A stretch of DNA of 64,000 nt from JALEFZ01 sp039817415 (GCA_039817415.1 JBCBVV010000018.1:1-64000); one strand, 5' to 3'; counted from the first letter of the stretch, positions 52,819 to 61,225 are shown. Program-made: numbers and translations. The notes: generated from the sequence alone by a model not told the origin.

Positions 52819-53175
52819 ATGCGCCGACATTTCCCACATCAACAACTCAATCAGCTAGTGTATTTCTTCCTGTTGGCTGCCTGTCTATTTTTCTCCCCTT
52901 TTGATATATTTTATGTGGGCATCTATTGGACGACCTATTCCATCTATTTGCCTTGTGCAGCTATTTTTTTATTTGGACTTCAGGCGTGGCGTACACACAA
53001 CAAGGGAAATCTTTTCGTTACATCCGTTATCATGCTGATCGTAGATATATGTCTAATGGCCTATGGGGTATACCTTACAATTCAAGGGGATTTGTTGTGG
53101 GGTACGGTTACACTGGCCTTTACCCTGCCAACCATCTACCTAACATGGGCAGCTTTCAAAGCCGCTCAAACATAA
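52819..53175 (+). CDS. Small membrane protein of unknown function
   Basis: From ATG 52819 the product is 118 residues; upstream in-frame codons belong to unlikely leader sequence. Four hydrophobic helices fill almost the whole length (QLVYFFLLAACLFFSPF, YLPCAAIFLFGLQAW, VIMLIVDICLMAYGVYL, WGTVTLAFTLPTIYLTW). No family is recognised. It is divergent from the FadL gene. Confidence 0.7.
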   Translation: MRRHFPHQQLNQLVYFFLLAACLFFSPFDIFYVGIYWTTYSIYLPCAAIFLFGLQAWRTHNKGNLFVTSVIMLIVDICLMAYGVYLTIQGDLLWGTVTLAFTLPTIYLTWAAFKAAQT

Positions 53176-53391
53176 GTTCTTATGCCATCAAGTGATCCGC
53201 CTATCGTCTTGAACTGTCGTTTATATGCCCGATTGGTACAGGTGTGGGTGGCCATGACCAATCCCGTGTAGAGGGTCGACTGGTATATTCCAGAGCTTCA
53301 TGGATTGAACGAGAGAATTGTACAGCAGGGTGGTCCTATTTGATAGGAGATAGTGTGTAAACCTTCCTCAAGCGGGACCTTGCCTGATTCC
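53176..53391. other. Intergenic region with no clear content (216 bp)
   Basis: Only a 29-codon ATG frame starting at 53182 is seen, too short and without support. There is no hairpin or repeat of note. Confidence 0.3.
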
Positions 53392-53991
53392 TCATCGCAA
53401 ATCGACCTTCCGTAGGATATGATGGTGTTTGTACTGAAGAAAAATCTGGTATTCCCCTACTTCCCAATTGTTAGCAGGCAATACCAACCTATGTGAGCTT
53501 TTGCTGACCTCCGTAGTCGTTTCCCACACTTTTATCCCTTCTTTGTTTTTCACTTCTACTTGATAGGTACCCTTCTCTGGCAAATTCAAATACAAGATTT
53601 TATCCGATAACATTATTTTTTCCGGCTTGGCTTTTTGTCCATTCCCAATAAAGACAGGTGTTATGGCCAACGAACTAGGTGCCTTCCCTGGAAAAATCCC
53701 TACCAATTGGTAATAAAGTGTATCTGTTTGTAGGCTTAATCCTTCCGGATCGATGTAGGTATATCCTTCGCCTGAAACGCCAACTTCAAAGGCTTTCACC
53801 CAACCAATAGGAACATATTCTTTCCCATCGATGGACCTAAAAAGCCGGAATGCTTTGCTTTGGAGTTGTATGCTATGGTTCCATTCCAATTGAATCTGGG
53901 AAGCCGATTTTTTGCCGACGAATTCCAATGGCCCGTCAGAAGGCATAGGCAAAAGGCAGTATAAACAAAGGGAAATGAAAAAAGCATTCAT
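53392..53991 (-). CDS. Secreted protein with fibronectin III-like and sorting-domain-like parts
   Basis: From ATG 53991 the product is 199 residues with a signal-like start (MNAFFISLCLYCLLPMPSDG). About 20-105 resembles a fibronectin type III-like sandwich (IQLEWNHSIQLQSKAFRLFRS, GEGYTYIDPEGL). The last ~85 residues (ILYLNLPEKGTYQVEVKN, WETTTEVSK, GEYQIFLQYK) resemble a type A T9SS sorting domain by fold but lack its YPNP start. It is small for a T9SS cargo protein. It may be periplasmic or surface-bound; not recognised as a named family. Confidence 0.7.
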   Translation of the reverse strand: MNAFFISLCLYCLLPMPSDGPLEFVGKKSASQIQLEWNHSIQLQSKAFRLFRSIDGKEYVPIGWVKAFEVGVSGEGYTYIDPEGLSLQTDTLYYQLVGIFPGKAPSSLAITPVFIGNGQKAKPEKIMLSDKILYLNLPEKGTYQVEVKNKEGIKVWETTTEVSKSSHRLVLPANNWEVGEYQIFLQYKHHHILRKVDLR

Positions 53992-54100
53992 GCGGTGGAT
54001 GTTTCTTGTAAACTGCCCATTATACAAGTGGACTCAAACTCGATTCAAGCCGAAGCTTTACACCTTTTAGAAAGTAGGCAAAATTGTCCCGTAAGAAACA

Positions 54101-54130
54101 TTTGAAGGTTGGTCAGTTTTTCTATTTTGC
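54101..54130 (+). promoter_or_regulatory. Candidate promoter of the thioredoxin-TPR gene
   Basis: TTTG at 54101-54104 is followed after 18 bases by TATTTTGC at 54123-54130, one T short of TAnnTTTG. The ATG is 25 bases downstream. The spacing is right for a Bacteroidota promoter. Confidence 0.5.
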
Positions 54131-54154
54131 CGTATAAATAGAAAATTGATCAAG

Positions 54155-54949
54155 ATGGCTACAATAGATTTCGAAGAAAAAGTAATCAAAAGGAGTTTTG
54201 AGGTTCCTGTGGTAGTCGACTTTTGGGCTGCCTGGTGTGGGCCTTGTCGAGTTTTAGGACCTGTTATTACTGAAATGTCGAAAGAAGCTGCTGGAAAATG
54301 GGAATTGGTAAAGGTAGATACCGAAGCGAATAGAGAAATAGCGCAGCAATATCAGATCATGAGCATCCCCAATGTGAAGATGTTCCACAAAGGAGAAATG
54401 GTAGCCGAATTCGCTGGTGCTCTTCCGAAATTACAAATTCAGCAATGGCTGGATGAACACCTCCCCAATCCGCAAAAAGAAGAGGGAAAAAAGGTAATTG
54501 AAGCGCTACTTGCCCAGCCTTCTCTGGAAAAACTAGAAGCACTAAAATCCTTCTCACAAGCTCATTCTGCCATCCAAGATGCTCAGGTATATATTCATTG
54601 GTTTGAAGCTATCCACGGCAAAGAGCAAACCATCAGTTGGCTACAACAACAAAGTGGCAACGCTCAAATGATTGATATTTTCAATGATATCAAGACCTTA
54701 TTAGAGGTATCTGAAGCCAATCCTACAGGAAGCGAAGGCTTTGTTCAGTCATGGACTGCCGGGATAGAAGCCCTTAAGGAACTCAACATGGAAGACGCGA
54801 TGAAGCATTTTGTCCAGTCTCTCATGGTCAACAAAAAGTTCCAGGATGAATTGCCAAGAAGGCTCATGATTTCTCTCTTCCACCTTTTAGGAGAAACACA
54901 TCCTCTCACAAAAAAATACAGACCCATGTTTAGCATGGCCCTGTATTAA
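54155..54949 (+). CDS. Thioredoxin-domain protein with helical C-terminal (YbbN/CnoX-like)
   Basis: From ATG 54155 (a TTG 9 bases earlier is less likely) the product is 264 residues. Residues 1-105 form a thioredoxin domain with the redox site WCGPC (about 27-31) and cis-proline IMSIPNVK. The rest is a helical TPR-like region (LEKLEALKSFSQAHSA, MEDAMKHFVQSLMVN, LMISLFHLLGETHPL), as in YbbN/CnoX co-chaperones that hold unfolded proteins and pass them to GroEL/DnaK. Unlike E. coli YbbN (SxxC), the CxxC is intact, so redox activity is expected. The protein is cytoplasmic. Its 3' end faces two secreted paralogues on the other strand. Confidence 0.9.
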   Translation: MATIDFEEKVIKRSFEVPVVVDFWAAWCGPCRVLGPVITEMSKEAAGKWELVKVDTEANREIAQQYQIMSIPNVKMFHKGEMVAEFAGALPKLQIQQWLDEHLPNPQKEEGKKVIEALLAQPSLEKLEALKSFSQAHSAIQDAQVYIHWFEAIHGKEQTISWLQQQSGNAQMIDIFNDIKTLLEVSEANPTGSEGFVQSWTAGIEALKELNMEDAMKHFVQSLMVNKKFQDELPRRLMISLFHLLGETHPLTKKYRPMFSMALY

Positions 54950-54970
54950 GGAAAATTTGTACCATTTCCC

Positions 54971-55792
54971 CTACTTTTTAGGTAGAGGTTCATCTAGCAT
55001 TTCTATGGTTAAACCATTTTCATCCTGAATCAGATCAAGGCATGTTCCTCGGACCGTTACCGCTTCTCCAGTTAAGGTCAATACATGTTCATCTGAATTG
55101 GTATGGCGAACCACCTGAAAGGAGCGTCCACCAAGGCTGCCTTCATAATACTCAAGGTAGGCTCTCCCTTTAGGAGAGTCCTCTTTTATATCCACCAGTT
55201 TCATCTTCCATTCTGCCTCCTTGTCTCTCAAGTGCCAATTGAACCATTTCATACAAGCAGGAAGGGTAGCCCGATTGAAATAGTGCTGATGGAGATTTAG
55301 GTTATTCCGCAAACTTACTTTATAGGCCTGAGTAGCGGTTGGCTCACGCAATGCAAGCTGAATGTTTTCGATCATTTTTCTTCGGATCGGTTCATATTTT
55401 TGGGGATAGGGAACATCTTCTATCTTCTCCCAACCACTAGAGGTATATTTTTCTGTCTTATCAGTCATCACATGCAATAGAGAATCCTGTAGGAAAAATT
55501 TATAGGAGAACCTGAAATGGGCATAAGCATGTTCATATTGGTACCAACTGGAATAAAGAATACCATCTTCGAGATCGTATCCTGCCGGAATCAGGTTGTA
55601 ATCAGACATTGCCTGCACCACAGCTGACCAAGTATCTTCTTTATTAGAAATGGGAAAGGCGCCATAAATTATTCTTGCCCCTTTCTTAGAGACTCTTTTG
55701 GTGATTTGTTTTTGGCTTTGGGCAAGAGTGAAGGCAAAGGGTAAAATGGTCGCCACTACAAGTATCCATCCCATCCTGACTATTTCTTTCAT
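54971..55792 (-). CDS. Secreted protein, paralogue 1 of a two-gene family
   Basis: The 273-residue product has a signal peptide (to ...FAFTLAQ). It aligns with the next gene in order: an N-terminal part with ISNKEDTWSAVVQAMSDYNLIP, a helix/strand region ending FNRATLPACMKWFNWHLRDKEAEW, and a C-terminal beta part (KLVDIKEDSPKGRAYLEYYEG, ..RSFQVVRHTNSDEHV, VRGTCLDLIQDENGLTIEML). It also ends in a T/VRGTC..LIQDE-x-G strand. No family is recognised. Both are likely periplasmic or lipidless surface proteins. Confidence 0.75.
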   Translation of the reverse strand: MKEIVRMGWILVVATILPFAFTLAQSQKQITKRVSKKGARIIYGAFPISNKEDTWSAVVQAMSDYNLIPAGYDLEDGILYSSWYQYEHAYAHFRFSYKFFLQDSLLHVMTDKTEKYTSSGWEKIEDVPYPQKYEPIRRKMIENIQLALREPTATQAYKVSLRNNLNLHQHYFNRATLPACMKWFNWHLRDKEAEWKMKLVDIKEDSPKGRAYLEYYEGSLGGRSFQVVRHTNSDEHVLTLTGEAVTVRGTCLDLIQDENGLTIEMLDEPLPKK

Positions 55793-55897
55793 GGTTTTCG
55801 TGTTTAATGGGTTTGCGGGAGTTGGGCGAGATAATCAAATAGAAGAAGAGGATCAATGAGAGCTTATCAAACGTGTCTGCTTTCTTTGCCAGCGTAC

Positions 55898-55924
55898 AAA
55901 AAAAGGGCCTTCATAAGAGGCCCT
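55898..55924 (-). terminator. Terminator after secreted paralogue 2
   Basis: AGGGCCT (55904-55910) pairs with AGGCCCT (55918-55924), and on the minus strand the stem is followed by a run of T (A run at 55898-55904 on the plus strand). It lies downstream of the gene at 55950-56738, so the two paralogues are not simply one transcript. Confidence 0.8.
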
Positions 55925-55949
55925 CGGATTGTCGCTACTATCGTTCTCT

Positions 55950-56738
55950 TTACTTATCACTCAAAATCAGGGTAACACCAGCCTCATCCTGGAGGATTTC
56001 TTTGCAAACGCCTTTCACAGCTACTCGTGTTCCCTTATTTGAAAAAGCATTTTTTTCTGAGTCAGTGTATCTGATGACTTTAAATCCTCTTTCTAATGTG
56101 ATCCCTTCAAAGGATTCGGTATAGGCCTTTCCATACTTTCCTCCCTCTTTGATATCTGCCAACTTCAGGTTCCAGCTTACTTCCTGATCGAGAAGAAACT
56201 TTTTGAACCAGATTTTCGAGGCAAGTTCCGTGGATTGGTTAAAATGTTTTTGATGGAAAACGATGTTGTTTTTAAACCCGGTCATAGCAAGGGCAATTTG
56301 ATCTGGGTTGGCCAAGATACCTTTTAAGCCATCTGACATGCTTGCTTTGATTTGCTTTTCCTTGGGAAATAAAGGATCTGGATAGGTGGGCTTCCACTTT
56401 TTTGTTTGCGCATCCTGGAGTTGTAACTCAACGACATCAATGTGTAGGGTAGTCTCCTTCAGGGTGAATAAAATCTTACCTCTGTTCGGTACGATTCCTT
56501 TACGATACTTATAATAACTACTTTTGAGTTTACCCTGTGCATAGTCAAATTCTTCTATGCTCAGGTTATTGGAATTAACGACCTGAACCACGATGGGCCA
56601 GATCTTGGCCGCCTCTACATTTTCAATGGGAGCATACACAGGTTTCTTCTTCTTTTTCCGCTTTTGAGAAAAAGTGAGGCTGCTGCATAAAAAAACAAAT
56701 AACAGGAATACTGCTGCTTTTTTCAGGTTGATGGACAT
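55950..56738 (-). CDS. Secreted protein, paralogue 2 of a two-gene family
   Basis: The 262-residue product has a signal peptide (INLKKAAVFLLFVFLCSSLTFS) followed by a basic KRKKKKK stretch. It matches paralogue 1: AAKIWPIVVQVVNSNNLSIEEF near the start, FNQSTELASKIWFKKFLLDQEVSW in the middle and LADIKEGGKYGKAYTESFEG, RGFKVIRYTDSEKNA and VKGVCKEILQDEAGVTLIL at the end. A conserved VNSNN/MSDYN helix near the start and the C-(K/L)-x-I-Q-D-E strand are the best-kept parts. Function unknown. A minus-strand hairpin after the stop ends it. Confidence 0.75.
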   Translation of the reverse strand: MSINLKKAAVFLLFVFLCSSLTFSQKRKKKKKPVYAPIENVEAAKIWPIVVQVVNSNNLSIEEFDYAQGKLKSSYYKYRKGIVPNRGKILFTLKETTLHIDVVELQLQDAQTKKWKPTYPDPLFPKEKQIKASMSDGLKGILANPDQIALAMTGFKNNIVFHQKHFNQSTELASKIWFKKFLLDQEVSWNLKLADIKEGGKYGKAYTESFEGITLERGFKVIRYTDSEKNAFSNKGTRVAVKGVCKEILQDEAGVTLILSDK

Positions 56739-56877
56739 GGCTTATGGTTGATTTATGGTGAATGAAGAGCATGCCTGTTTGCCAAAGGGTTGGGGCATAC
56801 CCTTTTACATAGCAAAATAACGAGGTATATGTTAAAACATGTATTTTTTTTCAAAAATTAACATTGCCTTATTCAAC

Positions 56878-56958
56878 AAAAAAACCCCAGATCGTCCGAC
56901 CAGGGGCTTCATCACCTACCATCGAGTTATAACCCGATAATCTTAAATTTCTTTGTGT
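56878..56958 (-). ncRNA. Candidate small RNA (about 80 nt), no family recognised
   Basis: Reading the minus strand, TATATTTG at 56972-56965 matches the TAnnTTTG -7 box. A start about seven bases later would give an RNA with a 7-bp hairpin (ATCGGGT-TATA-ACTCGAT, with one G-U pair) and then a second stem (56885-56906, one mismatch and one G-U) followed by a run of seven T. This is a typical small-RNA layout of box, stem and terminator. A -33 TTTG is not seen, so expression is unproven. Confidence 0.4.
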
Positions 56959-56974
56959 GTGGGACAAATATATA

Positions 56975-57002
56975 AAAAATTAGGCCTCTATGCCTAATTT
57001 TT
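56975..57002. terminator. Palindromic hairpin with A and T flanks
   Basis: AAAAATTAGGC (56975-56985) pairs with GCCTAATTTTT (56992-57002) around a 6-nt loop. It lies just upstream (minus-strand sense) of the TATATTTG box, so it could stop read-through from either side into the candidate small RNA. Confidence 0.6.
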
Positions 57003-57184
57003 CTTTGATCTATGATGAAAGCCTAGTCTACAATTCTCATTTTGGGAAAATAGCTCTCATTATGGTAAGCATTTCGTTTTGGCATGAAGGATAAATCGCT
57101 ACTAATCAGAACCTTATAATTTTCTAAACCCCATGGAACGTGCTTTGCCATAATGGTAGCGTACTTCACAAGCAAATTCTTAAC

Positions 57185-58108
57185 ATGAGATCTGTTAGCA
57201 TATATATAGGAATTATCATTACAGGCTTGTCCCTTTTTAGCTGTGGGCAAGACAAAGTCAAAGAACTGGAGAGCAAGAACTCTGCTCTCGTCGCAGAGCA
57301 GGTAGTTAGAGATTCACTCTTAAACGAATTCGCTACTTCATTCGAAGATTTTGAAACCAACCTGTCTGAGATTCGCAAGCGCGAGCAGTTGATCATCACG
57401 CCTCAAGAAAATGAGCGTAGGGCCGATTCAAAAGACAGAATTCTGGCAGACTTGGATGCGATAGACGAACTCCTTTCTACCAATAAGGACATCATCGCAG
57501 ACCTGAATAAGCAAGTAGAAGGAGCTCAGGGTAAGGCCAACCAGTTCAGAAGAATGGTAAATGGGCTAAAGAAAAAGCTTTCAGCTAAAGATTCTGAGAT
57601 TGCCACCCTTAAAACAGGGCTTGAAGAAGCAAATTTTGAAGTAAGCGAGCTTGCACAAAAAATTACAGACCTTCAGGATGCCATTGCCGACCTGAGTGAG
57701 ACCTCTACTATGCAGACTGCAAGATTGTCTCAGCAGAAAGAAGTAATGGATGCTCAAGGAGATCAAATTGAACTACAAACTGAATCAATCAATACAGCAT
57801 ACTTGGCCGTGGGAACGAGCAAAGAGCTGAAAGACAAGAATATTATCACCAAAGAAGGTGCTTTCCTAGGACTAGGCGGTAAGCGCGTGATGGAGACGGA
57901 AGTCAAAGAAACAGACTTCGTTAAAATCGACATCACGGAGACTACGACCATTCCCCTGGATGCCGCTAAAAAAGCTGAGTTAGTCAGCACACACCCTACA
58001 GACTCTTACAAAGTGAATGAGAATGATGGGAGGTTGGAAAGCATTGAGATCGTCGATCCAGAGAAATTTTGGAAGGTATCAAAATTTTTGGTAGTCGTGC
58101 TTAATTAA
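57185..58108 (+). CDS. Coiled-coil lipoprotein of unknown function
   Basis: From ATG 57185 the product is 307 residues. The signal peptide ends in a lipobox (LSLFSC, lipidated Cys about residue 20). A long coiled coil follows (about 25-210), with heptad-like runs and the repeated N-x-x-L-x-A-E and LKTGLEEANFEVSELAQKI forms. The last ~95 residues are globular and start TAYLAVGTSKELKDKNIITKEG and include FLGLGGKRVME. The C-terminal part with LVSTHPTDSYKVNENDGR recalls short beta-rich tails. I do not recognise the family. It is outer-membrane anchored or periplasmic, and ends at a strong terminator. Confidence 0.82.
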   Translation: MRSVSIYIGIIITGLSLFSCGQDKVKELESKNSALVAEQVVRDSLLNEFATSFEDFETNLSEIRKREQLIITPQENERRADSKDRILADLDAIDELLSTNKDIIADLNKQVEGAQGKANQFRRMVNGLKKKLSAKDSEIATLKTGLEEANFEVSELAQKITDLQDAIADLSETSTMQTARLSQQKEVMDAQGDQIELQTESINTAYLAVGTSKELKDKNIITKEGAFLGLGGKRVMETEVKETDFVKIDITETTTIPLDAAKKAELVSTHPTDSYKVNENDGRLESIEIVDPEKFWKVSKFLVVVLN

Positions 58109-58120
58109 TTGGGGGAATCC

Positions 58121-58157
58121 GTGGGAGGAGGCGAGATGCTTCTTCCCACTTTTTTTT
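58121..58157 (+). terminator. Terminator after the coiled-coil lipoprotein gene
   Basis: A 12-bp stem with two G-U pairs (58121-58132 with 58138-58149) is followed by eight T. Confidence 0.88.
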
Positions 58158-58251
58158 GACACAAACTGCACTTTAGTATAATAAATTAAGTATCGTATTT
58201 TTTGCCTTTGACCTGAACTCTAGCGTGTTCGGGTCTTCTGTTTTTGGGGTC

Positions 58252-58896
58252 TTAGGATACTTCTTCCTGCCACAACTCTGCCCAAGCTTCATCGTAAATC
58301 CTCCTTCCTTCATCTGTAAAATAAGGGACCAAGGGAAGCAACAATAATTCGAGATAGTGTTTGATCTGCCCTTGTAAATCATTGGGGTGATAAATCGCTG
58401 CATCACTTAACCAGAAATCTCCTACCAAAAACATCTGGTCGATGATTTTTTCATATCGTCCTTCTTCTGGCTCAGCTATCAAATTTCCTTTCCCTACCAT
58501 ATAGAGAAAGATGACATGATAGGCCTTTTTACGCTGGGTGAGCGTCTCTTGCAAATATTCCTGGATGCGTTTGAGTTCTGGATTCCTGACAATGGTAGAT
58601 AGATTGAGCATGAGAAAGCGAAACTCATAAAAGATATCAAAGGACTCCTTTTGGCCCTTCAATATCATGTCAATTCCCAAGTCTTCAATTTTCTGCTTCA
58701 AAACTAACTGATCCAGCCCTCCACACATATCATAGAAGATCGCCAGAATCAAGTCTTCTTTTGTTTTGTAATGATATCTCAAGTTACCATCACTGATCCC
58801 CATCTCTCGAGCGATTGTCTTGAGGGAGACCTGATTCAATCCTAGCTCATTAAACATTCGGATGGCAGCTACTTTGATATCCTCTTTCCTACTCAT
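58252..58896 (-). CDS. TetR-family transcription repressor
   Basis: The 214-residue protein has a TetR N-terminal helix-turn-helix (EDIKVAAIRMFNELGLNQVSLKTIAREMGISDGNLRYHYKTKEDLI, about 5-50). The rest is an all-helical ligand/dimer domain of a divergent type. It is divergent from the NAD(P)H oxidoreductase gene across 172 bp, which holds a 12-bp perfect palindrome suitable as its operator. This arrangement usually means the regulator represses its neighbour and itself. Confidence 0.9.
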   Translation of the reverse strand: MSRKEDIKVAAIRMFNELGLNQVSLKTIAREMGISDGNLRYHYKTKEDLILAIFYDMCGGLDQLVLKQKIEDLGIDMILKGQKESFDIFYEFRFLMLNLSTIVRNPELKRIQEYLQETLTQRKKAYHVIFLYMVGKGNLIAEPEEGRYEKIIDQMFLVGDFWLSDAAIYHPNDLQGQIKHYLELLLLPLVPYFTDEGRRIYDEAWAELWQEEVS

Positions 58897-58939
58897 GGGC
58901 TAAAAATAGTGTTTTAAGAAGGATCACATACATCTTATC

Positions 58940-59013
58940 CAATAATTAGCTTAAAAAAAAGGTAAGCGAGTGCAACATTTTTCAATTATACTAGTATATT
59001 TACAATAATTAGC
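58940..59013. promoter_or_regulatory. Candidate TetR operator region: palindrome and direct repeat
   Basis: TATACTAGTATA at 58987-58998 is a perfect 12-bp palindrome in the middle of the gap between tetR and the oxidoreductase gene. An 11-base sequence CAATAATTAGC occurs at 58940-58950 and again at 59003-59013. These could be sites for the TetR dimer or a second regulator. This is inference from position and symmetry. Confidence 0.45.
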
Positions 59014-59068
59014 CCAAAGGAGCTATTTTTTTTATTTATTTTAAATACTTAATACTAAACCTCACCAC

Positions 59069-59731
59069 ATGAAACGGATTCTCATCATCAATGGCCACCC
59101 CAATAAAGATAGTTTCAATTTTGCCTTAAGCGAAGCCTATGCTGAAGGCGCGATGGAAAGTGGAAACGCGGAAATCAAATTCCTGAACATCAACGAATTG
59201 AACTTCGATGTAAATTTGGCATACGGCTATAAAAAGCGCACAGAACTCGAAGCTGACCTACTGGATGCACAAGAACTTCTAAGATGGTCTGATCATGTGG
59301 TTGTTACTTTTCCTACCTGGTTTGGATCAACTCCAGCCATTTTGAAAGGATTCTTCGACAGAACCTTTTTACCAGAATTCGCCTTCAGGTATCATGAGAA
59401 GGGCGTTTTTTGGGATAAACTCTTGTTGGGAAGGACAGGTAGGGTTTTGGTAACCATGGATATGCCTCCCATTTATTACTTCTTCCGTCATGGCTCTCCG
59501 GGGAATAGAGCTATCAAAGGGTTGACCCTAGACTTTGTAGGCATCAAGACGAAGGTTAGTTCTTTTGGAAGAATACAAGACTCAAGTGATAAACAAAGAG
59601 AAAAATGGCTCCTTAGGGCTAAAAAACTTGGCCGAAAAGATGCAATGAGCAAAATGAAGGGCCAAAAGGTTGAACCCGGTATCCTAACAGATAAATCAGG
59701 AAAGGTTCAAAGATCCCTTTCCTACAACTGA
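59069..59731 (+). CDS. NAD(P)H-dependent flavin oxidoreductase (NQO/flavodoxin-like fold)
   Basis: The 220-residue protein has the NQO1/KefF-type fold: ILIINGHPNKDSFNFALSEAYAEGA (FMN/FAD phosphate loop), VVTFPTWFGSTPAILKGFFDRTFLP (isoalloxazine-binding segment, about 79-103) and HGSPGNRAIKGLTLDFVGI. It reduces quinones or similar acceptors in the cytoplasm. The adjacent TetR suggests induction by an electrophile or quinone. Its 3' end overlaps the convergent decarboxylase gene by 36 bp. Confidence 0.88.
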   Translation: MKRILIINGHPNKDSFNFALSEAYAEGAMESGNAEIKFLNINELNFDVNLAYGYKKRTELEADLLDAQELLRWSDHVVVTFPTWFGSTPAILKGFFDRTFLPEFAFRYHEKGVFWDKLLLGRTGRVLVTMDMPPIYYFFRHGSPGNRAIKGLTLDFVGIKTKVSSFGRIQDSSDKQREKWLLRAKKLGRKDAMSKMKGQKVEPGILTDKSGKVQRSLSYN

Positions 59732-61156
59732 GACTTTCCCCAAAATATGATCTAACAATCCCTTCATATGCTCCTTGCGTGTGAAGGGATTCATCAAGGT
59801 TACTCTCAGAAAAAGTTGTCCTCGGATCAAGGTCTGAACGATGTAGTAATGCCCTTCTTCCAATAAGAGCCTCCTGAGTCTCTTATTGAACGCATTCCAT
59901 TCATCTACTGGTCGTGTATCGAACCTATAACGAAAACAAACAATATTCCCATCCGGCTGTGTGGCCAATTCAAAATTGGGATGCTCATCTACCATTTGGG
60001 CGAATTGTTCCCCATTTTGATAACATAAGTCTACATACTCCTCAAATAGCCCCATTCCATAGGTTCTGATAAGCAGGTAAGCCTGCAAACTCATCATTCG
60101 CTTGGTACATTCCACCGTTCTCTTAGCCATATTGAACCATTCTGCTTCCTCTTGCTCCTCCCACAAGTATTGCGCCTTTTGAGAAAAAGTTCGAAAGGAA
60201 TCTCCTCCTCTTTTGAAAAGGAGTGCCGTCGTGGTGGCTGGTGTAAGGAGCATTTTATGGAAGTCCATGGTAATAGAGTCTGCACGATGAAGCCCTTTTA
60301 CCAACTCCTTGTAATGAGGAGAAAAAGCCGCTGCGACTCCATGTGCGCCATCAACATGGAACCACAAATCATGTTTCTCACAAAAACGCGCGATTCCTTC
60401 TAGGTCATCATAGGTTCCCGTTGAGGTGGTACATGCAGAACCCACAACGGCCAAGACTTCAATTCCCTTGGTATGAGCTTCTTGCATTAGATCTTCCAGG
60501 AGATCTATTCGAATTCTATAATTTTCGTCAGTAGGTACCTTGATGATGCCTTCTTCGCCCCATCCCATTATTCTCACGGCACGATCCACGCAATAATGCG
60601 CCTCCTCAGATACCAGCAAGGCATACTGCTTCCTTGTTCCCGATTTCCAGACATCTTCTTTTGCTTTTATGGATCGGGCGGCCAGCAAGGCGGTTAAATT
60701 TGAGAGGGTCCCGCCTGAGGTCATGATTCCAGATGAATCGGGGCCATATCCTATTACTTTGTTGACTTCATCCACTAGCAATCGGTCTAAGGGGGAAGAA
60801 ACAGGGCCCGTTTCATAAATGGCCATCCCATTATTTAGTAAGCTGGCCAACATGCCCGCTAGGACAGAAATGGGGGCAGGGACAGACATTTGGTGTCCCA
60901 TGTAATGGGGATGATGAAGAAGAAGGGAATTGTCTAGACTTTTTTCAAAAAAGGAAAAGGGAGTTTGAGACTTCGCTTTGTCCAGGTCTTCTTGCCAAAA
61001 CTTCAAGGCTTCATCTGGGTCAACAAAAGGCATCACCTTTCTCCCATCTCCTGCCTGAGACTCCTGAAGGTAATCGGCCAGTAGATCAATAACCTCTTTT
61101 CCCAGTAGACGGAAAGCTTCAGGATCAAATGCCTGATGAAGTAATTCACGTTTCAT
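59696..61156 (-). CDS. Group II PLP-dependent decarboxylase (aromatic-L-amino-acid decarboxylase-like)
   Basis: From ATG 61156 the product is 486 residues (a longer frame adds 21 codons without family support). Motifs include MSVPAPISVLAGMLA, GIMTSGGTLSNLTALLAAR (PLP phosphate), HVDGAHGVAAAFSP and the PLP lysine in TMDFHKMLL (K301). Enzymes of this group remove the carboxylate of aromatic or acidic amino acids; Asp beta- or glutamate types cannot be excluded. Its very C-terminal codons are read on the other strand by the oxidoreductase gene. No transporter is adjacent. Confidence 0.9.
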   Translation of the reverse strand: MKRELLHQAFDPEAFRLLGKEVIDLLADYLQESQAGDGRKVMPFVDPDEALKFWQEDLDKAKSQTPFSFFEKSLDNSLLLHHPHYMGHQMSVPAPISVLAGMLASLLNNGMAIYETGPVSSPLDRLLVDEVNKVIGYGPDSSGIMTSGGTLSNLTALLAARSIKAKEDVWKSGTRKQYALLVSEEAHYCVDRAVRIMGWGEEGIIKVPTDENYRIRIDLLEDLMQEAHTKGIEVLAVVGSACTTSTGTYDDLEGIARFCEKHDLWFHVDGAHGVAAAFSPHYKELVKGLHRADSITMDFHKMLLTPATTTALLFKRGGDSFRTFSQKAQYLWEEQEEAEWFNMAKRTVECTKRMMSLQAYLLIRTYGMGLFEEYVDLCYQNGEQFAQMVDEHPNFELATQPDGNIVCFRYRFDTRPVDEWNAFNKRLRRLLLEEGHYYIVQTLIRGQLFLRVTLMNPFTRKEHMKGLLDHILGKVSVVGKGSLNLS

Positions 61157-61225
61157 TCTCAAATAAAAAATAGTGAGTAAGCTAACAGTATTCCTTTTAG
61201 AAATGAGCCCGATTTTCACAAAAGG

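Larger units (their letters stand above)
56739..57184. other. Large non-coding region (446 bp) with hairpins
   Basis: No protein gene is seen. Two minus-strand-type hairpins occur (56885-56906, and a 6-loop perfect stem at 56975-57002), with a candidate small RNA between them (see separate entry). The rest up to the ATG at 57185 is ordinary AT-rich leader sequence. It is one of only two gaps over 300 bp in the window. Confidence 0.6.

Noticed and set aside
53182..53271. 29-codon open frame starting at an ATG
   Set aside because: It is too short, has no ribosome-binding site and no hydrophobic or repeated pattern suggesting a real small protein.
57023..57250. 75-codon open frame on the minus strand over the start of the coiled-coil lipoprotein
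   Set aside because: It overlaps the well-supported lipoprotein start and has no ribosome-binding site or domain.
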